Positions 45,640 through 58,450 of a stretch of DNA of 64,000 nt are shown here, in pieces (position 1 is the stretch's first letter; the number at the start of each line of letters is the position of its first letter). The position numbers were made by a program, and so were the translations under genes. The DNA comes from Paguma larvata (taxonomy: Eukaryota > Chordata > Mammalia > Carnivora > Viverridae), in assembly GCA_030068075.1 (NCBI GenBank), contig CM057826.1:60547312-60611311 (forward strand). Direction: 5' to 3'. The notes under the pieces are model-generated. The model was not told where the DNA came from and ran no database searches. It saw only the letters and a program-made list of their open reading frames with translations.

Positions 45640-46560
45640 AAATCGTCGGTGGGAATATACAATGATACAACTACTTTGGCAAAAGTTCTGGAAGTTCTTT
45701 TTTAATGAAACTGAACATAACCCTACCGTATGGTCAGCAATGTCACTCTTAAATATGAAGGTATGAAGGCACGTGTCTACACAAAGACTCATATAGGATT
45801 CCCCATAGTAGCATTTTCCACGATAGCCAAAACACTGGAAAGAGCCCAGGTGGGAGACTGGGGGAAGGAACCGTGACGTCGCCTCGTGATGGGACACTAC
45901 TAGGAAACCGAAGGAATGAACACGGGTCTATACAATAACATGGACGAATCTCAGAAGCGTTATATTGAGTGAAGGCAGCTTACCTCCGAGAGTACAGATG
46001 ATATGGGCGCCTGGGTGGCTCAGTCAGTTAACGTCCCACTCTTGATATTGGCCCGGGTCATGATCTCACGGTTTGCGAGGTGGAGCCCTGTCAGGTTGGA
46101 GCCTGCTTGGGATTCTGTCTGTCTCTGCCCCTCCCCCACTCACATGTGCACTCTCTCTCTCAAAAAAAAAAAAAAAAGAAAACAGTACAGCCTGTCAGAT
46201 TCATTTACACAAAGTTTTTCAACAACCCATATTAATCTGTAATGATAGAAATTAGGACAGTGGCTGCCTCCAAGGGTGGATGGGTACGGAGATGGATTGG
46301 GAAGGAGCACAATGGAAGGTTCTGGGGTGACGTAAATGTTCTGTCTTGACAGTTGCTTGCGTTTCACAGGGGTATCATTTGTCAAAAACCATCAACAGGT
46401 ACTTTTAAGTCTTGAGCATTTCACCATGTGAAATTTTACGTCATAATAAAGAAAAAACGAACTGTAAATAGATATGGAACACTGGTTCATGGTATGCATG
46501 CCAAAATGCTTAGGAGGAAGTATACTTTGAAATGCATAAAAAATGAGGTAGAATGATGAC
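45640..46560 (+). mobile_element. Old L1 3'-end fragment, split by a SINE
   Basis: CCCCATAGTAGCATTTTCCA, ATAGCCAAAACACTGGAAAG, CAATAACATGGACGAATCTC before the SINE, and GGACAGTGGCTGCCTCCAAG after it, match the L1 3' end in sense. Confidence 0.8.
46004..46183 (+). repeat. CanSINE inserted in an L1 relic
   Basis: GGGCGCCTGGGTGGCTCAGT head, body shortened by loss of the CTCTGTGCTGACAG part, poly-A tail of about 16 A. Confidence 0.9.
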
Positions 46561-46689
46561 TGGTTGGAGTGGATGAAGGGGGAGAGGTATGTGATTGAGG
46601 AAATGTAGCAAAGTGCTAGGTGATGGAGGCACGGCGGCTCGTTGTGTGGCTCCTTGAAGTAGTTTTGTCTCAAACGTCATTCTATATCC

Positions 46690-46850
46690 TGCACAATGCC
46701 TGTTATGAGCTGCTTACCAGGCGTTTGGCTCATTGAGTCACCATAACAATCTTAGGAGGCGTGCATCACCCGAGATTACAGAGGAGAAAGCAAAGCTTCA
46801 TGTGTCAAGTCCTGTAGTTGGTTAGAGATAAGCCTGTACTATAGCCTTAG
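46690..46850 (-). repeat. MIR SINE fragment
   Basis: AACAATCTTAGGAGGCGTGC then ACAGAGGAGAAAGCAAAGC. Confidence 0.65.
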
Positions 46851-47079
46851 GCCCCGCCTCTGGCACCCACATTCTAATCATCTCACCAAGCCCATTCATT
46901 GAGAGGGCAGTAGCTATTTTAAGTTCCGCAGAAGAAAGCTGGAAAAATCAAAAAGTGTTTCCGGTTCTCTAGCTGTGGACCAGGAGGACTTTACAGAGGC
47001 TGGTTGACTCTGGGGCGGTACGCTTTGTTCCCGGACACGGCACCTGCTCTTTCTGTCCTAAACATTTGATTTTTTAGAC

Positions 47080-47520
47080 CATGATTCTAATGGATTGCCC
47101 TGCAAGTTCACGGGTTTAAGTCCTAACGCTTAGAATCTCAGAACGTGACCCTATTCAGAAATAGAGTCTTTATAAATGACCGAATTACAATGACGTCGTT
47201 AAGGCGGGCTGTAATTCGATATGACTGGTTTCCCAGTAAAGAGGGAACTGTGGACACAGAGGCAGACGTGTCCATAGGGAGACTGCCATGTGAACAGGAA
47301 ACAGATCAGAAAGATGCTCCTACGAGTCTAGGAGTGCTGCAGATTACCAGCAAACCACCCGGAAGCCAGGAGAGAGGCATGGAGTATGTTCTTCCTCAGA
47401 GTCAACAGATGGAACCGAGCCCGCCTTGACCTCTGACTTCCGGCCTCCAGAACTCTGAGACAACACAATTCCATGAAGTCGCCCATTCTGTGGTATTTCG
47501 TTACGGCAGCCTTCGCAAAC
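47080..47520 (+). mobile_element. MaLR-type LTR relic, sense
   Basis: GAACTGTGGACACAGAGGCA, GAAGCCAGGAGAGAGGCATG, CGGCCTCCAGAACTCTGAGA, and TCTGTGGTATTTCGTTACGG match the 3' half of an MST/MLT1-class LTR. Confidence 0.75.
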
Positions 47521-47911
47521 TCACGCCGCCTTTGGGTAATGCTTAGTCCCAGGCCATTTTATTCCGCGACTTGTTTTGAGAACCGTCTCACACACACGCT
47601 CCAGTGTGTCGTATTTTAGTGTGTTGTATGTTTAGCTGAGTACTTAAAGATGATATGGCTCAGAAATACGCTCCCAGAGAAACCTGACTGATAGCGTCAC
47701 GAGGGCCAAGGAAAGATGAGATTTAATTAATAGAAATGCATTTTCCAGGTGACCTTTCAGGAATCAATCTGTGTGTGATGTCCTCCCAGAAAGTTTCTGG
47801 GACTGAAAATAAAACTGCTTAATAGGACAATAAAATTTTCTCTACATTATGCTAAATATGAACACGTCTGCGGAAAAAGTAGTTCATGCTCATGTAAAAT
47901 AATGAGGCTCG

Positions 47912-48090
47912 GGGGCGCCTGGGGGCTCAGTTAGTTAAGCATCCGACTTCGGCTCAGGTCATAATCTCACGGTTGGTGGGTTCAAGCCCCGCCTCGGGCT
48001 CTGTGCTGACAGCTCAGAATGTGGAGCCTGCTTCAGATTCGGTGTCTCCCTCTCTCAAAAAGAAATAAAACATTAAAAAACAAACAAGCA
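47912..48090 (+). repeat. CanSINE
   Basis: GGGGCGCCTGGGGGCTCAGT head, GGGCTCTGTGCTGACAGC body, short TC stretch and A-rich tail. Confidence 0.92.
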
Positions 48091-48129
48091 AAAACAAATG
48101 ACAGACCGAGTAAAGGTTTTTTGCAGTGT

Positions 48130-48900
48130 CCCCCTACCAACAAATTCCTGGAACCTGTGCTATATAAAGAACTCCTACAAAACCAATTAAAGAAAACACA
48201 GAACTCAGGATACAGGGAAAGAGATGAACGTTTCCTTCCTCGAAGGGGAGTCCAAATGGCAGAGCAACACGTGAAGAAGGGCTCCATCTCACTCGCAACG
48301 GGGGGGATGGAAGTGAGGACAGCACTGTGACGATCGACTCGTATGTATTCGCGTGGCAAGCATGGGTAAGTGAATAATTCTGAGTGCTGGTGAGGATGTG
48401 GGCGACCAGAATGCAGGTGCCTGGAAGCAAGAAGCCGAATTAAGGATGTATGCGGCGTACGTGCCAGTTAGCACATTGCTAGGTGCGTAGCTCGGTTCGG
48501 TTCTTTCCAAGGTCTGTGGGGGAACGTGTGCTGGGGGAGTCACTGCGAGGCTCTGTGTGGAAGAGGAGGAAAGGATCTGAGGCAAACTCGGTGCCCGTTA
48601 GGGGCAAGCACAAGTAGAAAGTGTGGTGGATGCACACGGCGCGATGCTACATGGGAGCCGGGCACCACAAAACAGGTGTGTACGCAGCTGCATGGAACGA
48701 TCTCCCTGCAACGAAACTGAGGGAGGGAAGGGAAACCCAATGGGGTGAATAGCGTAATACTATTAATTTAAAGTAAAATGCATTCCCTGCAAAGCAACAT
48801 GACTTGGCCCTCTGAGACACAGCGGACTGGGTGCCAGGGGGAGTCATGTTAACAAAGACTCGGGAAGAAAGAGACCTGGGCGCTTTTTATGTACAATAAA
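48130..48900 (+). mobile_element. Old L1 fragment, ORF2 end to 3' region
   Basis: TATATAAAGAACTCCTACAA, CGAAGGGGAGTCCAAATGGC, GAGTGCTGGTGAGGATGTGG, TAGAAAGTGTGGTGGATGCA follow the order of old L1 elements in sense, heavily diverged. Confidence 0.75.
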
Positions 48901-48939
48901 GAAAGAGCAAACAATCAGCAAGATGTCTGACCACTGACC

Positions 48940-49300
48940 CGGATGGTGTATAAATTAGTGTGGGACTTGGTGGTGTATGGGACACCTGGATGGTGTACAG
49001 GACATGGCTGGGACAGAGGACCCAGTCAGGGTGCCGTGACAATAGTCCGGGTGAAGGAAAAGAAGACTTGAACTAAGTAAATAGTAAGGCGGGAGCAATG
49101 GCAATTGATTTAAGAGAGATACGGGAGGAGGCAGAAATGGTGGGGCCTGAGACAAACTGGATGTTGGGAGGTGAGAGAGAGAGAAGAGTCTAGAATAGTT
49201 CTTTGTTTCCGGACACCTAGGTGAACTACCCTGGCCTTACTAGAACAGGGAAACCAGAGGGAGAACCGGGTTTGGAGGGAAAATAACGAATTCCTTTTTG
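48940..49300. repeat. Old dispersed repeat, family unassigned
   Basis: GTCAGGGTGCCGTGACAATA, GTCCGGGTGAAGGAA, and TCTAGAATAGTTC resemble the same common family as the 38600 region. Confidence 0.4.
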
Positions 49301-49309
49301 GTTGTCAAT

Positions 49310-49950
49310 ACATGATGGTCCACGTCGAAGCGTCTAAATGTTTTCTCGAGGCTAAACACGTGGGCAGCGCATTCGAACAGATTCCCTGCCTAATACTACA
49401 CATGTCGCTATGCAAATTAGCCTTAAAAAAATGTTTAGGACGACTTAGTAAAACACATTTCTGGACTCAAGAAGAAACTAAATAATACTGATACTCCATT
49501 GGAGGTTGGAAATTGGGCAGGCCCAGACTGAATCAGAGATTTTCATTTGAGGTTTACACCAAAATGCCGGGGTTCGTTTTTAAATCTCAGGGCTCGAGAT
49601 TTGTGCAAAGCTTTTTCTTCCCTGTTGACTCCAGACCATGAAGAATAATATTTTAGAGGTTTCATGATATAACGCCTGAGTTTACTGGAGGAAGTAAATA
49701 CTCATGAAAGTGATCAAAAGTCCAGTTCCCAAATTCCCAATCCCAACAGTTGGTAACGGCTAGGGATGAGGGCTCGGGGGACGTGAATCTGACCATTTGC
49801 AAGGAATCCTCCCCCACGAGAATGGCTTAGAAGAGAACTCAGCTTTGGGTTATATCCTGGATTCCATAAGGGTCTTGCTAGATGTTGGTGGGTAGCAGAG
49901 AGGAAGTTGTGTAAGAAGAAGGGGAAGGAGGGCTGAGCTCGCTGCTAAGA
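49310..49950. other. Stretch with no recognised element
   Basis: Repeat-poor AT-moderate sequence. No gene evidence. Confidence 0.4.
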
Positions 49951-50070
49951 GGCCCAGGTTCTAGTCCTGCCACAGACCCCCTGGGGGACCTGGGGCCAGT
50001 CACCTCCCACCGACCATCCCTGAGTCTCGAGTTTCCTCACTTACAGGATAAACCTGTTCAACACTTGACT
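49950..50070 (+). repeat. MIR SINE fragment
   Basis: AGGTTCTAGTCCTGCCACAG, GAGTTTCCTCACTTACAGGA. Confidence 0.75.
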
Positions 50071-50639
50071 CCAGTCCTTTCTGCTGGACCCCAATCTTCT
50101 GCATGCTACAGCTGTGTCCAAAATGAACTCATCTGTGGGCCGTTCCTTTACCAAGACTTTCCCTGTCGCGATCTCCCTGGATGGTTCGTCACAGATCTGT
50201 CAGGGAGAGTGCATAGGGCTACGGCTCGCTTCCTAAGTGAAGGAAGCGTAAGGCACACGTCTCGCGTTCTGGTGTGGGGACACAGGCAGTGAGTATACAA
50301 ACCAATGAACGAAGAAATGCGTGCTGGCCGTAAGTGCTATGATAGAAAAACAAAATTAAGGTGGCAAGGGGCCAGGAAGGGGTGACTCAGATAGTGGGCT
50401 CAGGAAAGGTTTTTCAGACAAAGCTCAGAAAAGGGAAATGATTTCCCGACACTAGGAAGTAGGGTGGCCGACTGCCTCTGTTTGGCCAAGACTGTTCCAG
50501 TTTTAGCACTGAGAGCCCCATGACCTGGGAAGCTGCATGAAGGCAAGGACCTTGTCTCTTTAGGCCACTGTGATGTCTGCAGTGACTACAGCGATGCCTG
50601 GCGCCCAGCGGGCTTAAGCCATTCACTGAGTAAGTGGGT

Positions 50640-50830
50640 TACATCTACATCTAACACATAGAGCATTTACTTGCATGCCAGGCGCGGGTTTAAGTGGTTT
50701 AAATATGTTAACTTGTTTAATCCTCAGAGCGACCCAGAGAGGTTAAGAGGCTTGGCCACAGGGCACACAGCAGCTAAGTGGCAGGGTCGAGATTTGAGCC
50801 AAGAGCTGGCCCTCTCCACCACCATGCCAT
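50640..50830 (-). repeat. MIR SINE fragment
   Basis: CATGCCAGGCGCGGGTTTAA, TTAATCCTCAGAGCGACCC, AGCAGCTAAGTGGCAGGGTC. Confidence 0.8.
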
Positions 50831-51009
50831 ACTACCTCTAGATGGAAGGAAGGAAGGAAGGAAAATTGTTGTAGTCACTGTGTCCTCTGAGAGTCTTTCA
50901 AAACACAGGTCATGTGCTTGCCTGGGGCTTTCCTCCAGCCCCTGGGCACACCTCGGCCCAGCGCCAACCGTAATAATCCACAGCGTTATTGTAGTCACTG
51001 TATTAATGC

Positions 51010-51525
51010 CTATCTAGGTTTCCATTTCTCTTACTAGAATGTACGCCCCTTGGGAGCTCCTTTCGCCTGCTTTCCCTGTCTTCACACAGGGTGTGCCCTG
51101 CTGACTCTCGCACTGCCCCGTCCCCACCCTTCCCGTGTGTTTCTCAGCCCCCCGTGCCCTGGCCGGCCTGAGCTCACTTGCCCCCGGGCTGTGCCGTACA
51201 CAGCCTTTTGCCTAGAATGCTTCTCCCCTCCCCTCTTCCCGGCTCTGTCTCCCCTTGCCACTGGAAGGTCATCACCTCCTCCAGGAAGGGCTCTCTGGCA
51301 TCCCAAGTTGGCTTGGGTGTCCTTACCGGGGTGGGTGGGGGAGGGACTCACAGGAGTTAGCCATAGCCATGCTTCTATCAAGCACCGATGTCACTGGGGG
51401 CCACTGCCTGCTGACACAGATGCTTCCCTCACCAGACTGGGAGCAATGTGGAGACTGGGTTCGCATCTTGTTTATCTCTGCATCGTCCACGCCCAGAAGC
51501 CGGAGCAGACACTGAGTAAAGGGTA
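51010..51525 (+). repeat. L2 LINE fragments
   Basis: AGAATGTACGCCCCTTGGGA, then GCCTAGAATGCTTCTCCCC and GGTCATCACCTCCTCCAGGA, then GTTTATCTCTGCATCG. Two L2 pieces in sense appear to abut. They explain the 158-codon open frame. Confidence 0.7.
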
Positions 51526-51559
51526 ATATATGAGGCTAGAATCTTTTTATTTTCCCTCC

Positions 51560-51830
51560 CAGCCAACATCTCCTAGGGATCCACAGTGTGCCAGGTAACG
51601 CTCTCATGCTCGCCACCTGGGAACTCTGTAAGCCTCACAACAGCCCAGTGAGGCGGGTGCTGCTATCATTTTCAGCACCATACAGATTCGGCACCACCTA
51701 TAGGTTTATAGATTCAGAAACCAAGCCATGCAGAGGTCATGGGACTTGCCTAGGGCCACTCAATTAATAAGAAGCGGGGTTGACTTTTGAACCCAGGCAG
51801 TTGGGTTCCAGAGCCCACACTCGCAGCTAC
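51560..51830 (-). repeat. MIR SINE fragment
   Basis: ACAACAGCCCAGTGAGGCGG, then CATGGGACTTGCCTAGGGCC, then GGGGTTGACTTTTGAACCCA. Confidence 0.75.
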
Positions 51831-52169
51831 TGAGCTGAGTCTGCGAAGGTCCGACAAGCTCTCTGGGACCTGTCTCAAGCCCCAGTTCCCTCGAGGGGGG
51901 CCCTTGCTCCATGTGCTGGGGAAGTTCTCTGGCTCTCCCCGCGTGGGCAAGGGACAGGACAGGACAGGTCGATGGAGACCGCCACACAAGCATCTCTGGC
52001 CCACACCCTCAAAACTACCGCTGGGGTGGGTGGAGGAGTAAAGTTCCAGCAAGGCTCATATCCATAGATTCTCTGATGTTTGGAGAAGAGGATTTTCAGT
52101 CTCTCCTGCATCCAGCTGTCTCCAATTCACTAAACGTATGAGGTCCCAAGATCTCACCAAAAATACCTA

Positions 52170-52425
52170 CTTATTTTATCATTCATCCATCCATCCATTA
52201 ATTCACTCCTTCATGGATCGGTTATTTATTGAGTGCTTACTGTGTACCAGCTGTTACACAGAGGGCTTTGTAGACTCATCCCACGTGAAATCCTCACAGC
52301 CAGCATGGAGGTTTTGTTGTCACCACTTACAGGTGCAGGCGCTAGGGTTCGGGGGCTTAGAAGCTCATCTGGGGTGGTGGAGGCGGGGTTCCAATTCGGG
52401 ACTGCTTGACACTAACACTTCCAGT
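52170..52425 (-). repeat. MIR SINE fragment
   Basis: TTATTGAGTGCTTACTGTGT, GTGAAATCCTCACAGCCAGC. Confidence 0.75.
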
Positions 52426-52679
52426 GAACGGGCCATTGAGATAAACAGTGAACTGACCACGACCCTCTGAGGACGGAACAGCGGGGAGAGGCAGCTACAT
52501 GTGTGCACAGCGGGGGTGATTCCCGGTCGTTCGCTCCTTCATCAGACATCGAGGAGAATCTAGTGTGCTCTATGAACTCTGCTGGGGGGCGCCCTGGGGG
52601 AGAGGGCTCAGGAGGCCCTGACTGTGCGGTTCCCTGAGCAGAGTGAGGCACTGATGGTCTCTGTGCTCCTCCCTCCCAC

Positions 52680-52800
52680 GAGTTCTGGCAGACCCCCTCC
52701 AGCTCTGCCCATGACATCTCTTCTGTCTGGAAAGCTCTTTTTCTCCCTTCCTCCCTCGCAGCCCGAGCCTCTGATAACTTCAGGTACTTAATTCACTTGC
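52680..52800 (+). repeat. L2 LINE fragment
   Basis: GTCTGGAAAGCTCTTTTTCT and the following CCTCTGATAACTTCAGG resemble L2. Confidence 0.45.
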
Positions 52801-52804
52801 TCAT

Positions 52805-52995
52805 ACAGGCCTGTGTTCAGTAAGTATCTACCAAGCACCTCTGCCGTGTCAAACGCACAGCTTGGGGGTGCAGGGATGAACAAGACGGACAGGGTTCTTG
52901 CCCTCAGGGAGCTTACATTCTAGTGGGGGAAACAGGACCCTACTTTTGGGGGAGGTGTTGGAGGGGGCCTGGAGCTGGAGGAAGAGGAGCCAGCC
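52805..52995. repeat. Old dispersed repeat, family unassigned
   Basis: GATGAACAAGACGGACAGGG and CAGGGAGCTTACATTCTAGT are common in mammalian genomes; the family is not assigned. Confidence 0.5.
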
Positions 52996-53269
52996 AGGTG
53001 AAGAGCCAAGAGCAGGGTGTCTCAGAAAGGGGAACCACACGTTTGGAGGTCCCCGAAAGGAAGACGCAGAGAGGGCTCTGGTAGCTGCAGAAGGCGGAAT
53101 TCATCGACCCCCACCTAAAGAGGATTAACCAGTTTTCCATCTGTGTTCCCGCAGCATTGTGCTTGCTTCTGCTCGAGTTTGTGCCGTCTGGTAATTATTG
53201 ATTCGTGTCTTGGTCCCCCCACCCCCGCCCTATGGACCTTGGCTGTGCCTCTAGGCCAGAGACCATCTG

Positions 53270-53405
53270 TGACGTGCGGCTGATAGTAGTGCAAGCCTTA
53301 CAAACCACCCAGGGTCGTTGGGAAGACGAAGGAGATACAACTACATGAAGCCTTTAGCACAGTTTCTGGCACTGTAAATTCTCAACAAGTGTTCATTGGT
53401 GTTAT
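53270..53405 (+). repeat. MIR SINE fragment
   Basis: GCACAGTTTCTGGCACTGTA and CTCAACAAGTGTTCATTGG. Confidence 0.6.
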
Positions 53406-53829
53406 CGATGGTAACCAAGCGCCTACCAGCCCAGGTGCGACACAGAAAAAGGGCGAAATGTCGTTTAAGAATGCCCAGGAATGAAGGAAGGAGGTAAGCT
53501 GGGCCAGCGGTAAAGCCATTGATGGGTTGCTTCCGACGAACGGGGGTTTCTGCTTCAAGGAAAGTGTGCCGACTGTGAACGCCAGTCCATGCACTTAGTG
53601 CAAAAAAAAATAAAACCTTGCTCTCTATCGTTTATATGAATTCTATTTTGAGACCCATTTCTAGGGCGGTAGACAGAATCGGCATTCCCTCACGTTTCCC
53701 TAGGGTGGTCCCTAAGATCTGGAGAACGCAAAAATTGCACAAGGGGAAAGGAGCTATTTCTCTGGTCTTTGCTAACATCCATCAAGACTCAGGATTCCAC
53801 TCGATGGACGCTTGGTTCACTGTCAACAT

Positions 53830-54335
53830 GGGAAGTTTATTTAATAAATTAATAATTAAATTATTTATTTATTCAATAAATATCCATCAATCCTACGTGA
53901 AGTGTCAGGTGCTGTCCAAAGTACTGGAAACACAGATACGAAAGAAACAGACAAAGTCGCCCTCTCAGATCAGGTACTCAGGTAGCGTTGGGGCTGGAGT
54001 GAATTAAGGGAGTAAGCCCCATGTCAGCTGGAAATATTCTCAGGCATGTGCAAAGGCCTTGAGGTGGGCTATGAAGTCAGTGTGATGGAGGAAGAGCTAG
54101 AAGGAGATGATGGGGTGGGGGAGGGATGAGGTCCAAAAGGCGGACAGGTAAGAACTAGTGAAGGGAATCTGCATTTGGCCCCAGGTGAACTGAGAACTTG
54201 CTTTAAGGATTCGGAGCAGAAGAGGACTGTCATGATCTAACCTGTGTTTTTAAAGTCTCCCCCTGACTGCCGTGGGGAGAAAGAACTATGGTGGGGTAAT
54301 GATTGGAAGTCAGTTAGGAGACTAGCGAAGCAGGT
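53830..54335. repeat. Old dispersed repeat, family unassigned
   Basis: TATTCAATAAATATCCATCA, then GCATGTGCAAAGGCCTTGAG and GGACTGTCATGATCTAACC are in the order of the same unassigned family. Confidence 0.5.
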
Positions 54336-54454
54336 CGCGTAGGACGTGGTGGCGGTTGGGTCCAGGGTATGAGGAGGGTGAGGAAAGTAACAGCCATAGT
54401 ACTACTGGCTTTTGTACTTGTGTTTTTGAAGGATCAATCCAAGATCTGCTGATG

Positions 54455-54455
<1 letters not shown>

Positions 54456-54535
<80 letters not shown>
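54456..54535 (+). repeat. Compound (GT)n(GA)n microsatellite
   Basis: About 18 GT units run directly into about 22 GA units. Confidence 0.98.
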
Positions 54536-54538
<3 letters not shown>

Positions 54539-54599
54539 GGGAGGGATAAGGGAGGGAGAAAGAGAGGGAGTTAAGGCTGCTTTCTTTCAGTTGTGCTGA

Positions 54600-56230
54600 A
54601 TCTTCTGGACTCCTGACTCGGTCTCTCCTCTCTGGTGCTTAAAAATCATGTCATTGCTTCCGCAGGGCCCGGTCACCCGCGCATTCACTCGAGGCGGTCC
54701 ACAGCCTCGTTTCCAGGATACGCCACGCATCCCTTTCTGTAGCTTCTCGCACCTCTCCTGGGCTCCCCGTGGGAAGCCAGGGGCGGGTGTCCTCTCTCTG
54801 AGATCCGCAAACCTCTTGGGGATTCTGTCACCCTTATGGGGGCGAGGGGGCTCAGTCTGAAGAGAGATCAGGGCTGTTTCTTTAGGACTGAGCCAAAATA
54901 TCTTGTTTCTCCTCTAAGATCCTCCCTCCAGGGAGAGACGTGCCCACTCCAAAGAAATGGGTTCTGAAGTGAGCGGGGGGCAAGCGACAAAGGAAGGGGA
55001 GACCTTGCTCCTATGGCCTCCTGTTTCCTTCTAAATATTTCATCCGTGTGTGAGATTTCCTTCTCCTGAGGGTTTAGGTTTTCAAAAGATGGAAGCTAAA
55101 AACCAGCAGAAAGCCCCTTTTCCTCTGCTTTCGGCACCTCGTTCTCTTCCTGAGGCAGTCATTGGACCAGGGCTGAGGCAGGGGAGGGGAGGGCCGGGAG
55201 CAGGGAAAGGGATGGGGGGATTGGGGGGGTTGGATATCAGCTACAGAGTTTCCAAAGACTCTCCAGCTCAAAAGCCAGAGGAGGAGTCTGGTTTGGAGCC
55301 GAGCTCACATTCTGAAATGACTGTGCTCATCCACTTGGTTAGCAGATAACATACACTCCAATATTTTGCCACGAGGCCGCTGTGGTTTTCTTCTTTGAAT
55401 GAAAACAGGCTGTGAAAGCCGCTCCCTCAGAGGAAGAGGCCGAATAGGGCAGGAATCCAGTGGTGAGGCGGGTGTAGACAGAGGTGGTCCCCACCCTCAG
55501 GGCTCTGTATCTTTCCGCAGGAGTTCGAGGATTGAGAGCAAGGCAGGCAGGCTGGTTAATTTCCCTCCTATCTTTCCTTTTTGGAGTATCTGAATTCCTG
55601 GAGGAAGAATGATACTCTGTAAAGTGAAAAAGATGTAGCAGTAATAATATATAATTGATGAAAACAATGATAAATAAGTAAAATGCATGATATGAGAAAA
55701 GCATGCGGCGATTTCAGAACAGAATTTTTGAGGGAAGAAGACTTAACAGAAGAGCCTCAGTATCATCCCCCATTTGGAGCCTTTTAATACCACATCCGAC
55801 CTTGCCTTCCATGCCCTGGCCGCCTTCCCTCAGTGCTTGGGGCACAGACAGGGGCACGGAAGGCTTAGCTGTCTCTCCTTCCTCTGTCCCAAATCTCGGT
55901 CCATAAACTCTGCCCCAAGCTTCCTGCAGGGCCGCCCCGTTGGAGCCTGTTTGGGGAGTCAAGTGCACACCAGCTGTGTCCTTCTCTGGGTCTTCCTGCT
56001 CTGACAATATCACCTCCCCTCAAGCAACGGGGAGGGGTCGGTAGAGGCCAGAATGTGTGCTAACCCTCAAGTGACCATGTAGACACATCACTCTGCTCCT
56101 CGTGGGCCTGCTGTCTGCACACGGACAGCCGGTGACCCCTTCCCCTTCTTTCCAAAGGAGATTTCTGGGGAGCATGAGCCAACAGCTCCCTTTGGTCAAC
56201 CAGGCAGTTGGCTTGGCTGGAGGAAGAGTA
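54600..56230. other. Stretch with no recognised element
   Basis: Repeat-poor. Open frames up to 121 codons on the minus strand have no domain. A G-rich run is at 55188-55229. Confidence 0.4.
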
Positions 56231-56234
56231 GATG

Positions 56235-56425
56235 CTGTGGGGGGATTTGAAAACAGACTAACCTAGCCCTGCCGCATGCTAGTCAGTGTCTGTGAGCCTG
56301 AGTATTCTCATCTGTAAAATGGGGATAATACTCTCCCCTTGAAAAGTCAGCGGTGGGGGTATAACGAGCCAATGCACATAAAGCTTTGTTTTCTAGAAGG
56401 TGCCATTCAAAGGTGAGCTGTTACT
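56235..56425 (+). repeat. MIR SINE fragment
   Basis: GTATTCTCATCTGTAAAATG and GGGGATAATAC. Confidence 0.8.
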
Positions 56426-56429
56426 CCTG

Positions 56430-57540
56430 AGAGTTGATCAATTAGTTCTATGTGTTTATTTGTTTGCTTGTCCTGAGTCAGCCAATTACTTTAGAGGCTG
56501 AGCAGTGACCTCCTGGGCATGGTGACCGCTGCAGCTTCACCCTATCCCTTCCCCTGTGTGATCCTGACCTGCTCAATCTGCTAGGGAGTTCCTGGAAAGT
56601 AGATTTTCCATGATGAGAAGGAGTCACGTGAGGGTTACCTCTTGGGCTCCTCCCACCACTGCTCCCTGCCCTCTGTCTGTGAACTTGGTCGAGTGAAGCC
56701 GTGATGCCTGGTGCTGTGGCAGTCATCTTGCAGCCACGAGGAAGACAAGAGAATCGAAGAGATAGCGCTGTAGCTCACTAACATTGTGGAGCTGATACAC
56801 CAGCCCTGAGCCACTTGCCTCCTGACTTCTTTGAACGAGAGGGAAATAAATGGCCTTCACGTGGAATCATAGCCAATGGGGTTTTCTGTCACTTCAGCTG
56901 AAAGCTGCCCAGTTGCCCACTTGTCGAGAGTGATCTTGAATGTCATCATCTTCAGTTTCCCGTTAGGCCCAAGTTCTTGTCCACCCTTATAGCCAGCCCG
57001 TCCTTCTGTGAGGAGTCCAAGAAGGAAGCAAAGAGAAGCCTGATGGTTTTTCTCTTTTCTGCCTCTGTGCGACCCTCACAAAAGCCTTGTCAGGTAAGAA
57101 AACATCGCGTCTACATGGCTGACTCTGGCCACACTTTCCTTCTTGTTGTGCCTCCAACACCGATCTTGCTAGTTTCTGCCTCAAGATCTTTGTCCTGTCA
57201 TCCTCTCTACCAGTCACATGACCCTACCTGGGTGCAAATGGAGTCTCCCTATGTGCCCGAGAGGGGCAAGGGAGAGAAGGGTCTGATGAGAGTCTAGCCT
57301 GTCTTCCTCACGGTGGCTCTATGCCAGCCCATCTTCATGGCATCAACCCTCTGTGTTCTTCTGGGTGGGGACAGCTCTGTTTTCTGGGTATATTTCTGGA
57401 TGCAAGCACGGGACTCACTGTGAGGGCATGATTGGTCAACAGACTTAGATGGAGCAAGCATTAGGTAATCAGACACTAAACTCAGAATGAAAATACAAGT
57501 CTAGAAGTTGATGTCACAGTGAACAGAATCACACTCATCC
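56430..57540. other. Stretch with no recognised element
   Basis: Mixed-composition sequence without recognisable repeat or gene. Confidence 0.4.
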
Positions 57541-57689
57541 ATCTATCAACATGCGTTTTGCAAACATTTGTTGAGTATCCACGCTGTGCCCAGCGATGAA
57601 GAAATGGCCACGGGCCATCCACATGGCGGCGTGAACCCAAACGATGATATGATAAGCTCAGTCTTCCCTTCCTGGTGTGACGCTTGTGT

Positions 57690-57785
57690 GACAAAGCCCC
57701 CTCTGACTCTGGGCTTTCTCATCTGTAAAATGAAGATGATTATACGTCACGATTCAGCAAGCTCGCACACAAGGCCCCTAGGGTG
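57690..57785 (+). repeat. MIR SINE fragment
   Basis: GGGCTTTCTCATCTGTAAAA then TGAAGATGATTATACG. Confidence 0.65.
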
Positions 57786-58139
57786 GTAGCTCTCTCTTGG
57801 GTGTTCAGTTACTGGGCTTTCCCTTTCATTTAAGAGCTTACACTTTCTGCTCCGGAATTCTCATCTGAAATCCAAAGGTTTTGTAGAAAACCGCAAGATG
57901 CGGGTCAGAGCTGAGGTCTTGACAAACTCACTTTGCAGGCACAAAATGGGAAATGGTGCCTGAGCCTGGGGATGAAGAAGGATTTAAAACCTTTGATGTT
58001 AACATAATCCGAATGGAAGAAAGAGAGATGACTTGTTCTCTTTACTGTTGACATTTAGACAAAATCGGATTTGGCAATGAGAAAGGAGAACCCCATGGAG
58101 GTGAGGTCCAAGGGCGGCATCCTGGTCCTTCTGAACTGA

Positions 58140-58450
58140 AGTACCACTGAAATACCACTGAATGAGTGGCTTACTGTTGACAGTTCTGAAGCTAGAAGGC
58201 CAAGATCAAGATGCTGGTATGGTCACTTTCTGGCAAAGGTCCTCTGCCTGGTGCACAGCCCGTGCCTCTATATTGTGTCCTTATGTGGTGGGAGGGATAC
58301 GGATCTTTCTGGAGCTTTTGTAAGGCACTCATCTCACTCATGAGGGCTCCACCTGCTTGACTTAGGCAAAAGGCCCCACTTTCTAATACTATCATTTTGG
58401 GGGATCAGGAATTCAACACGAATTTGGGGAACATATTTAGACCACAGCAG
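58140..58450 (-). mobile_element. MST/MLT1-class LTR relic, antisense
   Basis: GTGGCTTACTGTTGACAGTT, ATTGTGTCCTTATGTGGTGG, CTCATGAGGGCTCCACC, GGCCCCACTTTCTAATAC match the antisense MaLR LTR well. No internal sequence. Confidence 0.8.

Noticed and set aside
51673..51693. Second RE1-like sequence starting TTCAGCACC
   Set aside because: The right half does not match the RE1 consensus.
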